Assembly: GCA_033032175.1 (NCBI GenBank)
Contig: CM065318.1
Coordinates: 18,910,001-18,974,000, forward strand
Source of the DNA: Saturnia japonica
Lineage: Eukaryota > Arthropoda > Insecta > Lepidoptera > Saturniidae
Reading direction: 5' to 3'
DNA: 64,000 nucleotides
In this document: positions 23,303 to 33,223 of the stretch, one piece after another
Layout of the letters: each line of letters begins with the position of its first letter
Position numbering within the stretch: the first letter of the stretch is position 1
The notes under the pieces: model-generated
Told to the model about the DNA's origin: nothing
The model's input: only the letters and a program-made list of their open reading frames with translations
Databases searched by the model: none
Translations under genes and position numbers: made by a program

Positions 23303-23306
23303 CTAG

Positions 23307-25050
23307 TTAAGACATAAAATGGACCCTAAAGGTAAGAAACTGATTATAGTGGGGTACTGTCTAAGTGGATATAAACAATGGGATGAAGAAAATCGAAGAA
23401 TTATTGCATCAAGGAATGTAATATTTGATGAGAGAGCAAAAAGCAGGAGAAGATAATCAATGTAAGTAATGAAGAAAGACACTGTAATGAAGAAAAAGAT
23501 ATATCAAAAGAAAATTGTAGTGGTGATATTGAGTAATATGAAATGGAAGATGATATGGTAGAAAAGCAACAAGACAAGCAGGTATTAGAACAGAGAAATG
23601 TAAGAGATACAAGAATTAAATAAAAGCCAACATGGTGAAACGATTATGTTACAGATTTTAATGAAGAAGAAGCATATTTAGCATATTGTATGATAACACA
23701 AGCAGAAACACCAACATGCTATGAAGAAGCTATAAAAGAAAATGAATGGAAAACAGTGCTAAATAAAGAACTAGAAGCGTTCACTAAATTGGAAACATGC
23801 GAAGAAGTAGAAAGACCTAGAGGTAAACAAATAATAGACACAAAATGGGACAAAGAGAGCTCGACTAGTAGTGAAAGAATTTCAGATGAAGAAAGAGAAT
23901 CACTTCGATGTAATGTATTCTTCGGTAGCAAGACTGGTAACAGTACTTATGTTGATATCAAAAGCATTACAAGAAGAGTTGGATATATAACAACTAGATA
24001 TTCCTACTGCATTTTTAAATGGAAAGATAAAAAGTGAAATTTACATAAAAGTACCTCAAGGATTGAAAACAAAGAATACAAATACAGTTTTGAAATTAAA
24101 AAGAGCTTTATATGAATTAGCTGAATCACCTAAGTGCTAGAATGAAACTATAGATGAGTTTGTAAAAGATAAAGGATTTCAAAGATCTGACTATGACTAT
24201 TATTTATACTATAAAGAAAACTGCTGGATGGTAATTTTGTAGACGATATATTATTGATAGGAGAAAGTGGAAATATTATTGAAGAAATCAAGAAAGAATT
24301 TAATGCTAAAGAACTAGGATCAATCAAGAATTTTTTAGGCATAGAAATAGGTAGAACACAGGCCATGATTACAATGAAACAAACGAAGTTGATAAATAAA
24401 ATACTAGATAAATTTGGAATGGCTAAATGCAAAGGAGCAAAAACACCTATGGAGGTTAATTTCAATTTACAAATAGAAGAAAATAAGCAAATTACAGAAA
24501 CACCATACCATGAATTAATTGGGAGTTTTAATGTATTTAACAGTAACTTCAAGACCGGACCTAACATTTGCTGTGTCATATCTGAGTAGATATTTGGATA
24601 AACCAAATGAACAACTATGGACAGCAGGAAAAGAGTATTGAGATATTTGAAGACGACAATAAATAAAGGACTTAAATTTAAGACTGGTACTGATACTACT
24701 TTGTATGGATATTCTGATTCTGATTGGACTGGAGATGTTAATGATAGGAAAAGTGTAAGTGAAGGAATGATATTTCATGGAAATAATCTCATTAGTTGGT
24801 ATTCAAAGAAACAAAATTGTGTAGCATTATCTACAGCAGAATCAGAGTATATAGCGGCTCATTAACAGCTCAGGAAATAATTAATCTAAAAGGGATAAGG
24901 AAACATTTAGGACAGAGAGAAAGAACTAAACTATTAGTAGATAACAGAGGTGAAATTTGCATAGCTAAAAGTTTTGAAAATTCTAAGAGAACCAAGCACA
25001 TCGATGTTAGAGTACATTTTATAAAAAATGTGTGCGTGTACCAGAGTACA
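23307..25050 (+). pseudogene. Copia reverse transcriptase and RNase H segment
   Basis: Resumes copia coding: MDPKGKKLIIVGY (23319), then the RT start (CYEEAIKENEWKTVLNKELEAF), DIPTAFLNGKIKSEIYIKVPQG near 24000, catalytic V/DDILLIGE near 24240, FLGIEIGRTQ, then RNase H 'YGYSDSDWTGDVNDRKS' near 24705 and ALSTAESEYIA near 24825. At least six stops or frameshifts (for example 23456, 24037, 24138, 24587). Inactive. Confidence 0.9.
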
Positions 25051-25057
25051 CAGGTAA

Positions 25058-25919
25058 GAAGTGAAACTTCTTTACGACATATCATTTTTCTACTATTTGC
25101 AACTTCAAGAAAATGGGGTAGATAAGGCTTAAGCCTTAAGAAAAACAATTTTTTCCGTATTAAATTAAAGCTATTTTATTATTATAGACATGCATACAAT
25201 TAATGAGTAATTTATTTTATCATTTTTCTTATTATAATATCATTGCTATTTATTTATTGTATTATATTTACAAGTTATGAATAAATAATTGGAATTCTCT
25301 TTTCAAAGTAATACAATTATATGATGACAGTTAATCTTGTAGAAATGCAACGATTTTATAAAATTAAAAATGAATAAATAAATCATTAAAAACGAATAAT
25401 TAAAAAAGATGTACGTATACATATTTTTATTTTCTAATCGTGTTTTGTTTTATTTTTAAATTATTATTTAATTTATATTTTTTATTGTTTTTAGAATTAA
25501 TAATGTTCACTAGATTTACAATCATATTTATTAATACTTGCTAATTTTAACAGATTTATATACTTACATTCACTGATACTTACAATCAAAAAGTGAGGTT
25601 AACCTCAAATAAATATTAAAATCATGCTCATACGTGTTGAATTTATAAAACGAAATATATAATCACTCTCACTTTTCTTGTAAATTCACTTAAATTTGAA
25701 TGTCTTTTTATTTTATCACTTTCAAATTAATATATTGTTATTCTTATTTCAAACCAAACTTCAAAACTAATATATTGTTGTTATTATTATAATATATTAC
25801 ATTATATTCTTTACGTCACTATACTAAACTTTGATAAAAAAAGCAACATGGCGCGTAACCGAAAAACGTGACGATTGCTACAAAATTTCTCCCATACGTC
25901 GATAAAGAAGTTTCACTTC
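25058..25919. mobile_element. TIR element inserted in copia (about 860 bp)
   Basis: gaagtgaaacttctttacga at 25058 and its inverse ending tttcacttc at 25919 are near-perfect 20-bp inverted repeats. It splits the copia frame after HIDVRVHFIKNV; copia coding resumes at about 25924. AT-rich and without a transposase, so non-autonomous. The target duplication is unclear. Confidence 0.65.
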
Positions 25920-25920
25920 A

Positions 25921-26096
25921 ATTAAAAAAGGTATATTGGATATTGATTGTGTAGAAACAAACAATAATTTTGCTGATATTATGACAAAGATAATTTGATT
26001 AAAAAACAAAAATTTGATTATTTTGTAAACCAACTGTTATGTTAATATTTAAACTTATATTTAGAAATATTTTGTTTAAGTAGATTCAACAAGGAG
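25921..26096 (+). pseudogene. Copia C-terminal end
   Basis: GILDIDCVETNNNFADIMTK is the usual end of the copia RNase H domain; then stops, and a short purine stretch (aaggag) just before the LTR. Confidence 0.75.
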
Positions 26097-26386
26097 TGTT
26101 AGTTGTTTTTAAGTTTGGAAAGATTAGGATTTTGTTTTCTTAGAGAATATTTAATGTAATGATTTCAACTTTTGTATATTAAAAGTTAAATCGAGGAGGA
26201 GTTTTAGAACCTTATAAAAATAAGAATTAAACTAATTATTGTATATGGGCTTGTCAGTAAAAGTTTCAGTAAGTGAATGCTGAAAAAAAAAATAATTAAC
26301 AAGTGGTAGTTGATTTCAATATTTATAATAAAAGAATATGTAATACAAGTAAAAAACTGTTTAATATATTTATTTTTTTTATAACA
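26097..26386 (+). repeat. Probable copia 3' LTR
   Basis: Starts TGTTAGTTG after a purine tract. Has a TATA-like ttataaaaata (26212) and aataaaag (26327), and could end at ATAACA (26386). No 5' partner exists in the window, so the right end is a guess. Confidence 0.5.
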
Positions 26387-26479
26387 TCGCACAAACAATC
26401 AAATAACATCATGATAGACACCAATGATATATTTTTAAAAGTAGTTACGGCATTGACCCTCTTTAGTAGTTTTTGGTAA

Positions 26480-26749
26480 GATATTGAATTGACATGTTGT
26501 GGAATTTATTTTTAATTCATTAACTTAGGTTTTTGATCCTATATTATGTAATATTGGTGGCGGTTTGCGTGATGAAAGCATTCGTTCTGAGTTCCCATAA
26601 AATCTTCCTAAAAAGTTCTAACAAGGGAGCCATCATCTTGTTAGGATACTGAATCGTCATAACATATGACACTATAATTCACTCCATAATGGCAGTAATG
26701 GTCGTCATTATAGAGGACCGATTGCCAAGTTAGGAAGAAGAAGAAGACG
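26480..26749 (+). repeat. GAA-tailed SINE-like repeat, copy 1
   Basis: Member of a family seen six times here: shared 'ttgaccctatattatgtaat', 'gttctaacaagggagccacc', 'ataatggcagtaat' and 'ccggttgccaagttaggaag' followed by (GAA)n. Found also at 47821-48007 (-), 48312-48639 (+), 49241-49445 (-), 57332-57496 (+) and 57939-58259 (+). Confidence 0.8.
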
Positions 26750-27018
26750 CTCTTTACATACCATCGTGAAAGGTGGGCAATTTCCTTCAGTTCACTACTT
26801 TTATCCTTTTTGGCAACAGTTTCCGCCCTACATGTTGTTAAAACGTTTTCGAATTGCTTTTAGTGAGATTTTATGGCGTCTATTTTTATAATGTCATTGG
26901 TACACGCTCGAATTATGTACCTACAAACTTTTTGCATGGGAACAATTTGCAAATACATGATGGCGGTATTTGATATTTAAAGTATGACGCTGAAATTTTG
27001 ATACTTTGATCAGAACTT
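26750..27018. other. Unassigned
   Basis: No supported feature. Confidence 0.4.
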
Positions 27019-27324
27019 GTAATTATTATTACCTGTTTTCAATTAGCTGTCCCGCAATTTAATTTCTATTCTTTTTATATTGTATTTGTAGTTGTATTAT
27101 ATTATAAATTATCTCAATAATGTAGATACCTACCTTATATAAATGGTTACCTATTTTATCATTGGTTGTTACATAGTTTTCAGAAATTATAGTATAAAAA
27201 CATAAATAATAAAGTATGTCAATGAAGCCCATTTTATTTTTCATTGCTCTTTACTAATATATTTAATAATGTAGCGGGGAAGGGAAACTCATGCAATTGC
27301 GTGACGTAGTTACTGAGCAGTCAG
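27019..27324. repeat. Direct repeat A, left copy, flanking the gypsy element
   Basis: Starts attacctgttttcaattagc and ends gagcagtcag. About 97% like the right copy at 33224-33564, which has an extra segment of about 37 bp (gtagtaccagaattattatt...). Confidence 0.9.
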
Positions 27325-27648
27325 TACAATTAATACATATCTTACACCACTACACCATCGGGGTGCAAGAAAAAAAAAATTGATTACACATAATTTTTTT
27401 TTTACTAAACATTATAAAATGTAATTAAAATAAGAAATTAATATTATATTAAATTAGTACAATCTGAAAGAGAAAAATAATCATAAAACACATTTCATTA
27501 ATAATAACTATTAATAATTTTTAATTTTATATATTATAGAAAAAAAAAATGTAATGAAATAACATTTAGCGTATATATTAATTAATTTAATTTTACACAT
27601 TATTTTTAAACGTAAATACAATGCTAAAGTTTCCGTAACATATTGTCA

Positions 27649-28464
27649 TTAATTTTTAAATAATTTTGTTCTATTTTTGTGTACAATTTCAATGTTATTG
27701 TTTTTTAAAATTTTTACATTTGGTTCCTGATCTTCGATAACAACGTAAGGACCTTTATACAATGTGTCTAACTTATTCGTAGTTTCGTTTTTTAACAATA
27801 TTAAATCACCTGTCTCATATACTACTTGGTTTATATTTCTATCGTACTTCGACTTTCTTATTTGTTTACTTTTTAACAAATTATTTTTCGCATCTCTATG
27901 CGCTACTTGTAAGCGATATTTTAATTCTAAACTATAATTATCTGGGTTATATAAAGGTTGTATACTACTTTTTATTCTATTTGGAATGTCACATGGTTTT
28001 CCAAATACTAACTCATATGGAGTGTATTTTGTAGATGAATGTACAGTGTTATTAAAAGAAAAACACCAAAAAGGTAGCCATTGGCTCCACGTTTCACAAT
28101 AATTATTACACTGTATTCTTAAAAAAGAATTTAAATTATTATGTGTATTTTCAAGTGAACCTATTGATTCATGATGGTAAGCAGTTGAACTTAACTTTTC
28201 AATTCCTAATAATGTACAAACTTCTGTCATTGTAGATGATATAAATTCCGTACCTTTATCTGTAGCTATTGTTTTTAGGATTCCAAATCTTAAAATAAAA
28301 TTATTTACGAAAGCTCTAGCTACCGTAACCGTTTCTTTGTTTTGTAAAGGGTAAGCCTCTACGAATTTACTTAACTCGCATTGTAGCGTAAGTATATAAC
28401 TATTACTATCTATATCCTTATCTAAAGGACCAACTAAATCTAAAAAACACTTTTTCGAAAGCAT
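27649..28464 (-). pseudogene. gypsy integrase catalytic and C-terminal domain
   Basis: Continues pol after two frame changes. Catalytic residues: first Asp in FLDLVGPL, second in IATDKGTEF, third (Glu) in GSLENTHN. The C-terminal part has the gypsy LYKGPYVV block, and the frame ends at TAA 27649. Compared with the pol frame it is displaced by one extra base in an A-run near 28560-28567 and one in a T-run near 28449-28454; the intervening 60 bases carry the rest of the HHCC zinc finger. No other lesion was seen. Confidence 0.85.
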
Positions 28465-28532
28465 ATGAAGCCGTGGTTGTAATTACCATAGGCTCTTTAG
28501 TTTTTTTGAATATTTTAGATTTTTGACATTTT

Positions 28533-31500
28533 TCACACTTGTTTACGAAATCTCTTACATTTTTTTTCCATTTCTGGCCAGTAATATTTCCTCTTAATGT
28601 TGTTAATCATTCTACGTATTCCAGCGTGACCACTTGTAGGTAGCAAGTGATAATCATTGATAATAAATTTTTTATCATTTTCATCATTTATTCTTTCAAT
28701 TCCTCTCAAGATACAAATGCGTGGTCCGGACCACATATCTTTACTTTTTATTTCTTCAATTAGATTTTTTATGAATAACGCGTTATTATTCTCTTTTATT
28801 ATACATATTTCGTTAACGTTAACATTTTTACATAATTGACTCAATTTTCTCACAAAAACGTCTCGCGTGTATTGTGACTTGAAATCAAGATTAATGTATA
28901 ATATTTTGTTATTTTGTGAAAATGCAAAACACTCGGTTTCCACATCTATAATATTTTGTTTTCTAATCCTATTCAGCTCCTTTCCTTCTACTAAAACCAT
29001 TTCTACACCATCACTCGGTTTCTGTAATAATTCCACGATTCTCGGCTGATCAGACCGATAGTCTGTGTCATTATTATCGAAAGAGTTGTCGTCTTTATTT
29101 TTCTGGTCTTCTAATTTCTTTCTTTGCGCTCTAGTCATAACACAAATTATTTTGTCATTAATACATTTTAATTCGTCAGAGGTTATTGATATTCTAGACA
29201 ATGCGTCAGCTACTGTATTGTCTTTTCCTTTAATATAAACTATTTTAAAATCATACTCTTCCAATGTTAACCTAAATTTTAATAATCTACTTGACGGATC
29301 CTTCATTCCAAAAAGATATAATAATGGTTTGTGGTCCGTCATTATTGTAAATTTTCTACCATAAAGATATGGCCTAAAATACTTTATTCCCCATACAACT
29401 GCAACTAATTCCTTCTGTATAGTTGGATAATTTCTTTCAGCCTTATTTAAAGGTCGACTTGCATAAGCGATTGGTCGCATATCTTTGTTACAAAGTACTA
29501 CTCCAACACTAATTCCAGAAGCATCAGTTTGTAAAATAAACTCGTTGTCATTTGAAAAATCTGGGTATTGTAAAACAGGGGGCGACATTAACGCATTTTT
29601 CAAAATTTGAAATGATCTTTCACATCGACTACACCAAATAAAAGGTATATTTTTACGACATAAATTATTTAATGGAATAGTTATTTCTGCAAAATTATTT
29701 ATAAATTTTCTGTAATAATTACAAAATGCAACAAAACGTTTTACTTCGTCTGTATTTTTTGGTGTGGGATAATTTTCAATAATTTTAATTTTATTTTTAT
29801 CCGGCAAAATTCCTTCTGCGGATACTGTGTGACCTAAATATAATAACTCCTTTTTCAGAAAATTACATTTGTTTGGATTTAATTTTAAATTAACTTTTCG
29901 AAGTCTCTCAAAGACATCTATTAGGTTTTTATTATGTAGTTCCCAATTTCTTCCAAAGATCACCAGATCATCTAAATATATGAAACACTTCTCATATGTA
30001 AGTCCCGCCATTGCAATATTCATTGCTCTTGAAAAAGAACTTGGGCTTGTTTTAAGACCCATAGGCATACGTTTCATTTGATACTGCCCGGTATTAGTCG
30101 TGAATGCAGTAAGCTTCCTTGACTCGGGATTCAAGGTCACTTGGTAATAAGATTGGCTAAGATCTAAATGAGTAAAATAAACAGCACCAGAAAGTGATTC
30201 TAAAATATCAGTTACGTTGGGAAGTGGAAATTTATCATCTTTTATTATTTCGTTTAATTTTCGGTAATCTACTACTAATCTCCATTTTTTATTATTGTCA
30301 TCAGATTTTTTCGGTACTAGTAAAACAGGACTAGACCACTCACTTTGAGCTGTCTCTATAATATCATCCTTTAACATTTGTTTAATTTGTTTATCCATTT
30401 CGGGTTTTTGGCTGTTTGATAATCTATAAGGTTTTGTATAAACAGGACTAACATTCGGTTTTAAATAAATATTATGTTCATATATTTCAGTAGTTGTAAG
30501 CTTGTCTCCCGGTAAACAAAATATATCATTGTATTTAGAACAAATAGCTTCTATTGTTTCACGTTCCGTAGAGTGTAAGTGATCCAACTTCAGTAACGAT
30601 AACAAAGTATTAGTTCGCTCTGCGTTAGCCTTTTGTTTATCAAATTGACATATGTGATATTCCTCTAGTGAATGCAACTCCGGTTGAAACGTAGGTATAG
30701 TGACTACTTCGTTCTTAGTATTTAGTATTCTAATTGGAATAACGTTATTTACTGGTTTTACTATTAAAGCGGCTAAAAATAAATCCTCTTGTAACTGCTG
30801 TGATAAAACAACACAATCATTTTTTAATTTATTATTTTTTAATTGTATGTAATGAATGGATTCACTTCTTGCAGGAATAGTTAAATAATTATATGAAATA
30901 GTAGGTGACGTATAAAGTGGTATAGTAATTTTCCCATCATTTTCTAGAATTAATATATCATTTTCTAAATCAATATGTGAATTAAATTCCGATAAGAAAT
31001 CCAATCCAATAATTCCATCCGATTTACACGGTAAATTATCGAATAAATAAAACTTGTGCTTAAAACAGTTACCACTCTTAGTACGTAATGTAATATAAAC
31101 ATAACCTTCTGAATAAGTTTTACCACCTATACCGTTTATTACAATGTTATCTTTGTACAACGGAACTTGCTCCGATAAGGCCTTCTTAGTAATAGCTGAA
31201 ATGGACGCACCGGTGTCAAGTAACCATGAACACTGGGAGTTGTTTATATTAAGATAAATATACCTGACATTTTTGTTACAAGTTAAAATATTATAAGATT
31301 TGAAATCGAAAAAACTGATTTTCATTTTCGGTTTTTTAATTATCGCATAATTGGGCTGAAAACATTTTACGTTGGTCATTTTTAATACGAGATACGCCTC
31401 TACCTCTTTGAAATTTAGAATAATTATAATTATTAAAACTGTTACCTCTTGTACGTGGGTATGCACCATGGTGGTGACCGTTAAATTGTTTTTGTTCAAA

Positions 31501-31598
31501 ATTTTTAAAATTTTTACCTGTAGAGTAATTTCCACGGTAACGACCTTGATTATAATAATTATTTCGGCCTCCTCTACCTCGATTATTATAAAATACAT
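28533..31598 (-). CDS. pol: gypsy pol: protease, reverse transcriptase, RNase H, integrase N-terminus
   Basis: 1021-codon open frame; the part past the gag overlap starts near 31380. Protease WLLDTGASISAI near 31225; RT with LDLSQSYYQVTL and catalytic YLDD near 29965 (FIYLDDLVIFG); RNase H with LQTDASGISVGVVL near 29530 and YPTIQKELVAVVWG near 29410; integrase HHCC finger starts near 28640 (SGHAGIRRMI). All catalytic residues are present. Pol lies one base downstream (+1) of the gag frame and overlaps its last 260 bases, so expression would need a +1 (or -2) shift near the gag end, or there is an indel. Ends early at TGA through a one-base homopolymer change. Confidence 0.9.
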   Translation of the reverse strand: MYFIIIEVEEAEIIIIIKVVTVEITLQVKILKILNKNNLTVTTMVHTHVQEVTVLIIIIILNFKEVEAYLVLKMTNVKCFQPNYAIIKKPKMKISFFDFKSYNILTCNKNVRYIYLNINNSQCSWLLDTGASISAITKKALSEQVPLYKDNIVINGIGGKTYSEGYVYITLRTKSGNCFKHKFYLFDNLPCKSDGIIGLDFLSEFNSHIDLENDILILENDGKITIPLYTSPTISYNYLTIPARSESIHYIQLKNNKLKNDCVVLSQQLQEDLFLAALIVKPVNNVIPIRILNTKNEVVTIPTFQPELHSLEEYHICQFDKQKANAERTNTLLSLLKLDHLHSTERETIEAICSKYNDIFCLPGDKLTTTEIYEHNIYLKPNVSPVYTKPYRLSNSQKPEMDKQIKQMLKDDIIETAQSEWSSPVLLVPKKSDDNNKKWRLVVDYRKLNEIIKDDKFPLPNVTDILESLSGAVYFTHLDLSQSYYQVTLNPESRKLTAFTTNTGQYQMKRMPMGLKTSPSSFSRAMNIAMAGLTYEKCFIYLDDLVIFGRNWELHNKNLIDVFERLRKVNLKLNPNKCNFLKKELLYLGHTVSAEGILPDKNKIKIIENYPTPKNTDEVKRFVAFCNYYRKFINNFAEITIPLNNLCRKNIPFIWCSRCERSFQILKNALMSPPVLQYPDFSNDNEFILQTDASGISVGVVLCNKDMRPIAYASRPLNKAERNYPTIQKELVAVVWGIKYFRPYLYGRKFTIMTDHKPLLYLFGMKDPSSRLLKFRLTLEEYDFKIVYIKGKDNTVADALSRISITSDELKCINDKIICVMTRAQRKKLEDQKNKDDNSFDNNDTDYRSDQPRIVELLQKPSDGVEMVLVEGKELNRIRKQNIIDVETECFAFSQNNKILYINLDFKSQYTRDVFVRKLSQLCKNVNVNEICIIKENNNALFIKNLIEEIKSKDMWSGPRICILRGIERINDENDKKFIINDYHLLPTSGHAGIRRMINNIKRKYYWPEMEKKCKRFRKQV

Positions 31599-32478
31599 TA
31601 TTTGACCTACCTCTTGCCGTGAAGATGTTGTTTGTCGTTAAAGGTTGCATCAGCTCTTCGTCTTCAGCTGCACGAATTGCATCCTTAAGGTCTGAGTAAT
31701 TTCTCGCTGAAATTATAGTGCTTATACGTTTATTTTTTAAACCATCCGAGAATTTTTTAATTGCCAGTTTTTCATTAATAGGTCTAAGTATGTCACTTGC
31801 CGTTTCATTACCATCAGCTTGCGCTATTGTGAGTCCCATGAATAATTCGGATAATTTATTCCCGTATTGATTTATAGACATGTTGTTTTGGGATAAATTA
31901 TTTAATTGACACAATATAGAATTAGGAGATTTTTTCGCAACTAAATAGGTTTTTATGTCTTTTACGAGGCTATCTACGTCTTTATACTCATTTTTTAATT
32001 TTAATTTTGCAATTTTGGTAAGTCTAGTTTTTAAAACGAAATTAATTAATAATATTTTCTGATCATTATCTTTGAGACAACTGTTATACAGTTCTACAGT
32101 ATTTATTATTTTTTCTGTTGTTTCTTCTGATCCATCCATTTTGGGAATTAAGGACGTAGCGGTTTTTAAGTCAAACTTCTCCATTGTTGAAAAAATATTA
32201 CTTACCTCACTATCCAAATTATATGATAAAATTTTACTGTAAGTTAATTCTAATTTCTCACTCAACACTTTGTAAATATAATCGGCTAGTTCTAACGTAC
32301 TTTTACGCTCAGAATAAATTTTAATAATAGTCTTATAAGAAGCATATAGCTCTTTAGCCTTTATTATTTTTTCATTAACATTACTTTTATATTGTAGTCT
32401 TCTACATGGGCCTAACTTCCTTAAGCTAACTTGTATATCTAATAATTCACTTAAAATTATTTCTAAATCCTTTTCCAT
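31336..32478 (-). CDS. gag: gypsy Gag (380 aa)
   Basis: Starts MEKDLEIILSELLDIQVSL and is intact. The N-terminal two thirds are helical and lysine/leucine-rich, in the place and length of a Ty3/gypsy Gag capsid. The C-terminus has no CCHC knuckle; instead it is an arginine-glycine/asparagine-rich stretch (RGRGGRNNYYNQGRYRG) that probably does the nucleic-acid binding. The assignment as Gag rests on position and composition as well as size. Confidence 0.85.
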   Translation of the reverse strand: MEKDLEIILSELLDIQVSLRKLGPCRRLQYKSNVNEKIIKAKELYASYKTIIKIYSERKSTLELADYIYKVLSEKLELTYSKILSYNLDSEVSNIFSTMEKFDLKTATSLIPKMDGSEETTEKIINTVELYNSCLKDNDQKILLINFVLKTRLTKIAKLKLKNEYKDVDSLVKDIKTYLVAKKSPNSILCQLNNLSQNNMSINQYGNKLSELFMGLTIAQADGNETASDILRPINEKLAIKKFSDGLKNKRISTIISARNYSDLKDAIRAAEDEELMQPLTTNNIFTARGRSNNVFYNNRGRGGRNNYYNQGRYRGNYSTGKNFKNFEQKQFNGHHHGAYPRTRGNSFNNYNYSKFQRGRGVSRIKNDQRKMFSAQLCDN

Positions 32479-32653
32479 AAAATTTTAACTAAAACATACT
32501 CACATTACAATAATACTTACATAATATATGTATCGTACTTAACTAATTCGTTTATGTCCAATAAAACTTCTATAGTATAATAACGGATGACGCAACACAG
32601 GGATGTTCACTAATCACTTAATTATTACGCAAAATTACTTGTAGTGCGTAATT

Positions 32654-32938
32654 TTACACATTTTCATTTTCTTCCTCTCGTTCTCGCCTTCCCGACAATC
32701 GCAAACGCATCCTTCTAATAAATTCAGACTGAACCCGTTTTTCTATCCATTTTTTCTGCTTCTTCTTCATGAGTTTCAGTAATGCAATGATGATTCCAAG
32801 GACAACAATAGCCATGATCGACGCTAGTAAAATATTGTTTATTTTCACGTGGGATTCTGTTGAAGTATTACTTCCTTCCGAAGCATTTTGTGCAATAATA
32901 ACCTCCTTGTCCTCAGTCTTGGAATGAGATTTACCCAT
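32654..32938 (-). CDS. Small membrane protein ORF between PBS and gag (94 aa)
   Basis: ATG at 32938 begins MGKSHSK, matching the N-myristoylation pattern MGxxxS. Then an acidic/asparagine-rich segment (EVIIAQNASEGSNTS), a clear hydrophobic membrane segment at about residues 36-56 (ILLASIMAIVVLGIIIALLK), a strongly basic stretch (MKKKQKKW) and an arginine/glutamate-rich tail. The frame has no stop and lies in the RNA leader, 175 bp before gag. It is not Gag, Pol or a usual env (too short, no ectodomain). I recall comparable short ORFs in some insect gypsy elements but cannot verify that here. Confidence 0.7.
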   Translation of the reverse strand: MGKSHSKTEDKEVIIAQNASEGSNTSTESHVKINNILLASIMAIVVLGIIIALLKLMKKKQKKWIEKRVQSEFIRRMRLRLSGRREREEENENV

Positions 32939-33115
32939 CGTTGAAAAGTTGCACGTAGTTTTTATGGTAGTCAAAACTTCATTGTTTCAAAGTCTTTATA
33001 ACTTTTATATCTTAAAATTCTAACTTGTGAGCACAAAGGCACACAGGAACCTGCTGAGTCCGCTCGCAGCTCGAAACCCGACCGCGAAGCGGCGCTTGCG
33101 CTGGCAGGGTCGCCA

Positions 33116-33223
33116 TGCAGTGTGCGGGTTGCGGGAGGCGATAAATGAGTATAAACACGTGTACGTTTGACAAATGGTTTATTACGACTGACTTACAATT
33201 AATACATATCTTACACCACTACA
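33116..33223 (-). repeat. gypsy 5' LTR (108 bp, boundaries inferred)
   Basis: On the minus strand starts TGTAGTGGTGTAAG at 33223 and ends CACTGCA at 33116, directly before TGGCGACCC. Starts TG and ends CA. It is short for a gypsy LTR; the boundary rests on the primer-binding site and the 30 bp shared with 27325-27354. Confidence 0.55.

Larger units (their letters stand above)
14570..23306 (+). mobile_element. Helitron unit inserted in copia (8.7 kb)
   Basis: Starts TCACTACATAG at 14570 after A, ends CACAGCTAG at 23306 before T. Joining 14569 to 23307 gives an uninterrupted copia frame (codons ...IPRE then LRHKMDPKGKK), so the inserted unit is exactly 14570-23306. Inside lie a decayed Rep/helicase gene (16.4-19.2 kb) and an earlier, complete Helitron 3' end at 19363-19391 (hairpin ACCCG/CGGGT then CGCTAG, followed by T). 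So the unit is either one Helitron that read through its own terminator to the next one, or two adjacent Helitron units. Confidence 0.85.
27325..33223 (-). mobile_element. Ty3/gypsy LTR retrotransposon, minus strand, nearly intact coding
   Basis: On the minus strand: 5' LTR 33223-33116, primer-binding site TGGCGACC at 33115 (the tRNA-Arg type used by mdg1/412-like elements, from family knowledge), a small membrane ORF (32938-32654), gag, pol with PR-RT-RNase H, and integrase. The 3' LTR is represented by only 30 bp (27325-27354), identical to the outer 30 bp of the 5' LTR. Domain order PR-RT-RH-IN makes it Ty3/gypsy. No env. Confidence 0.88.
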
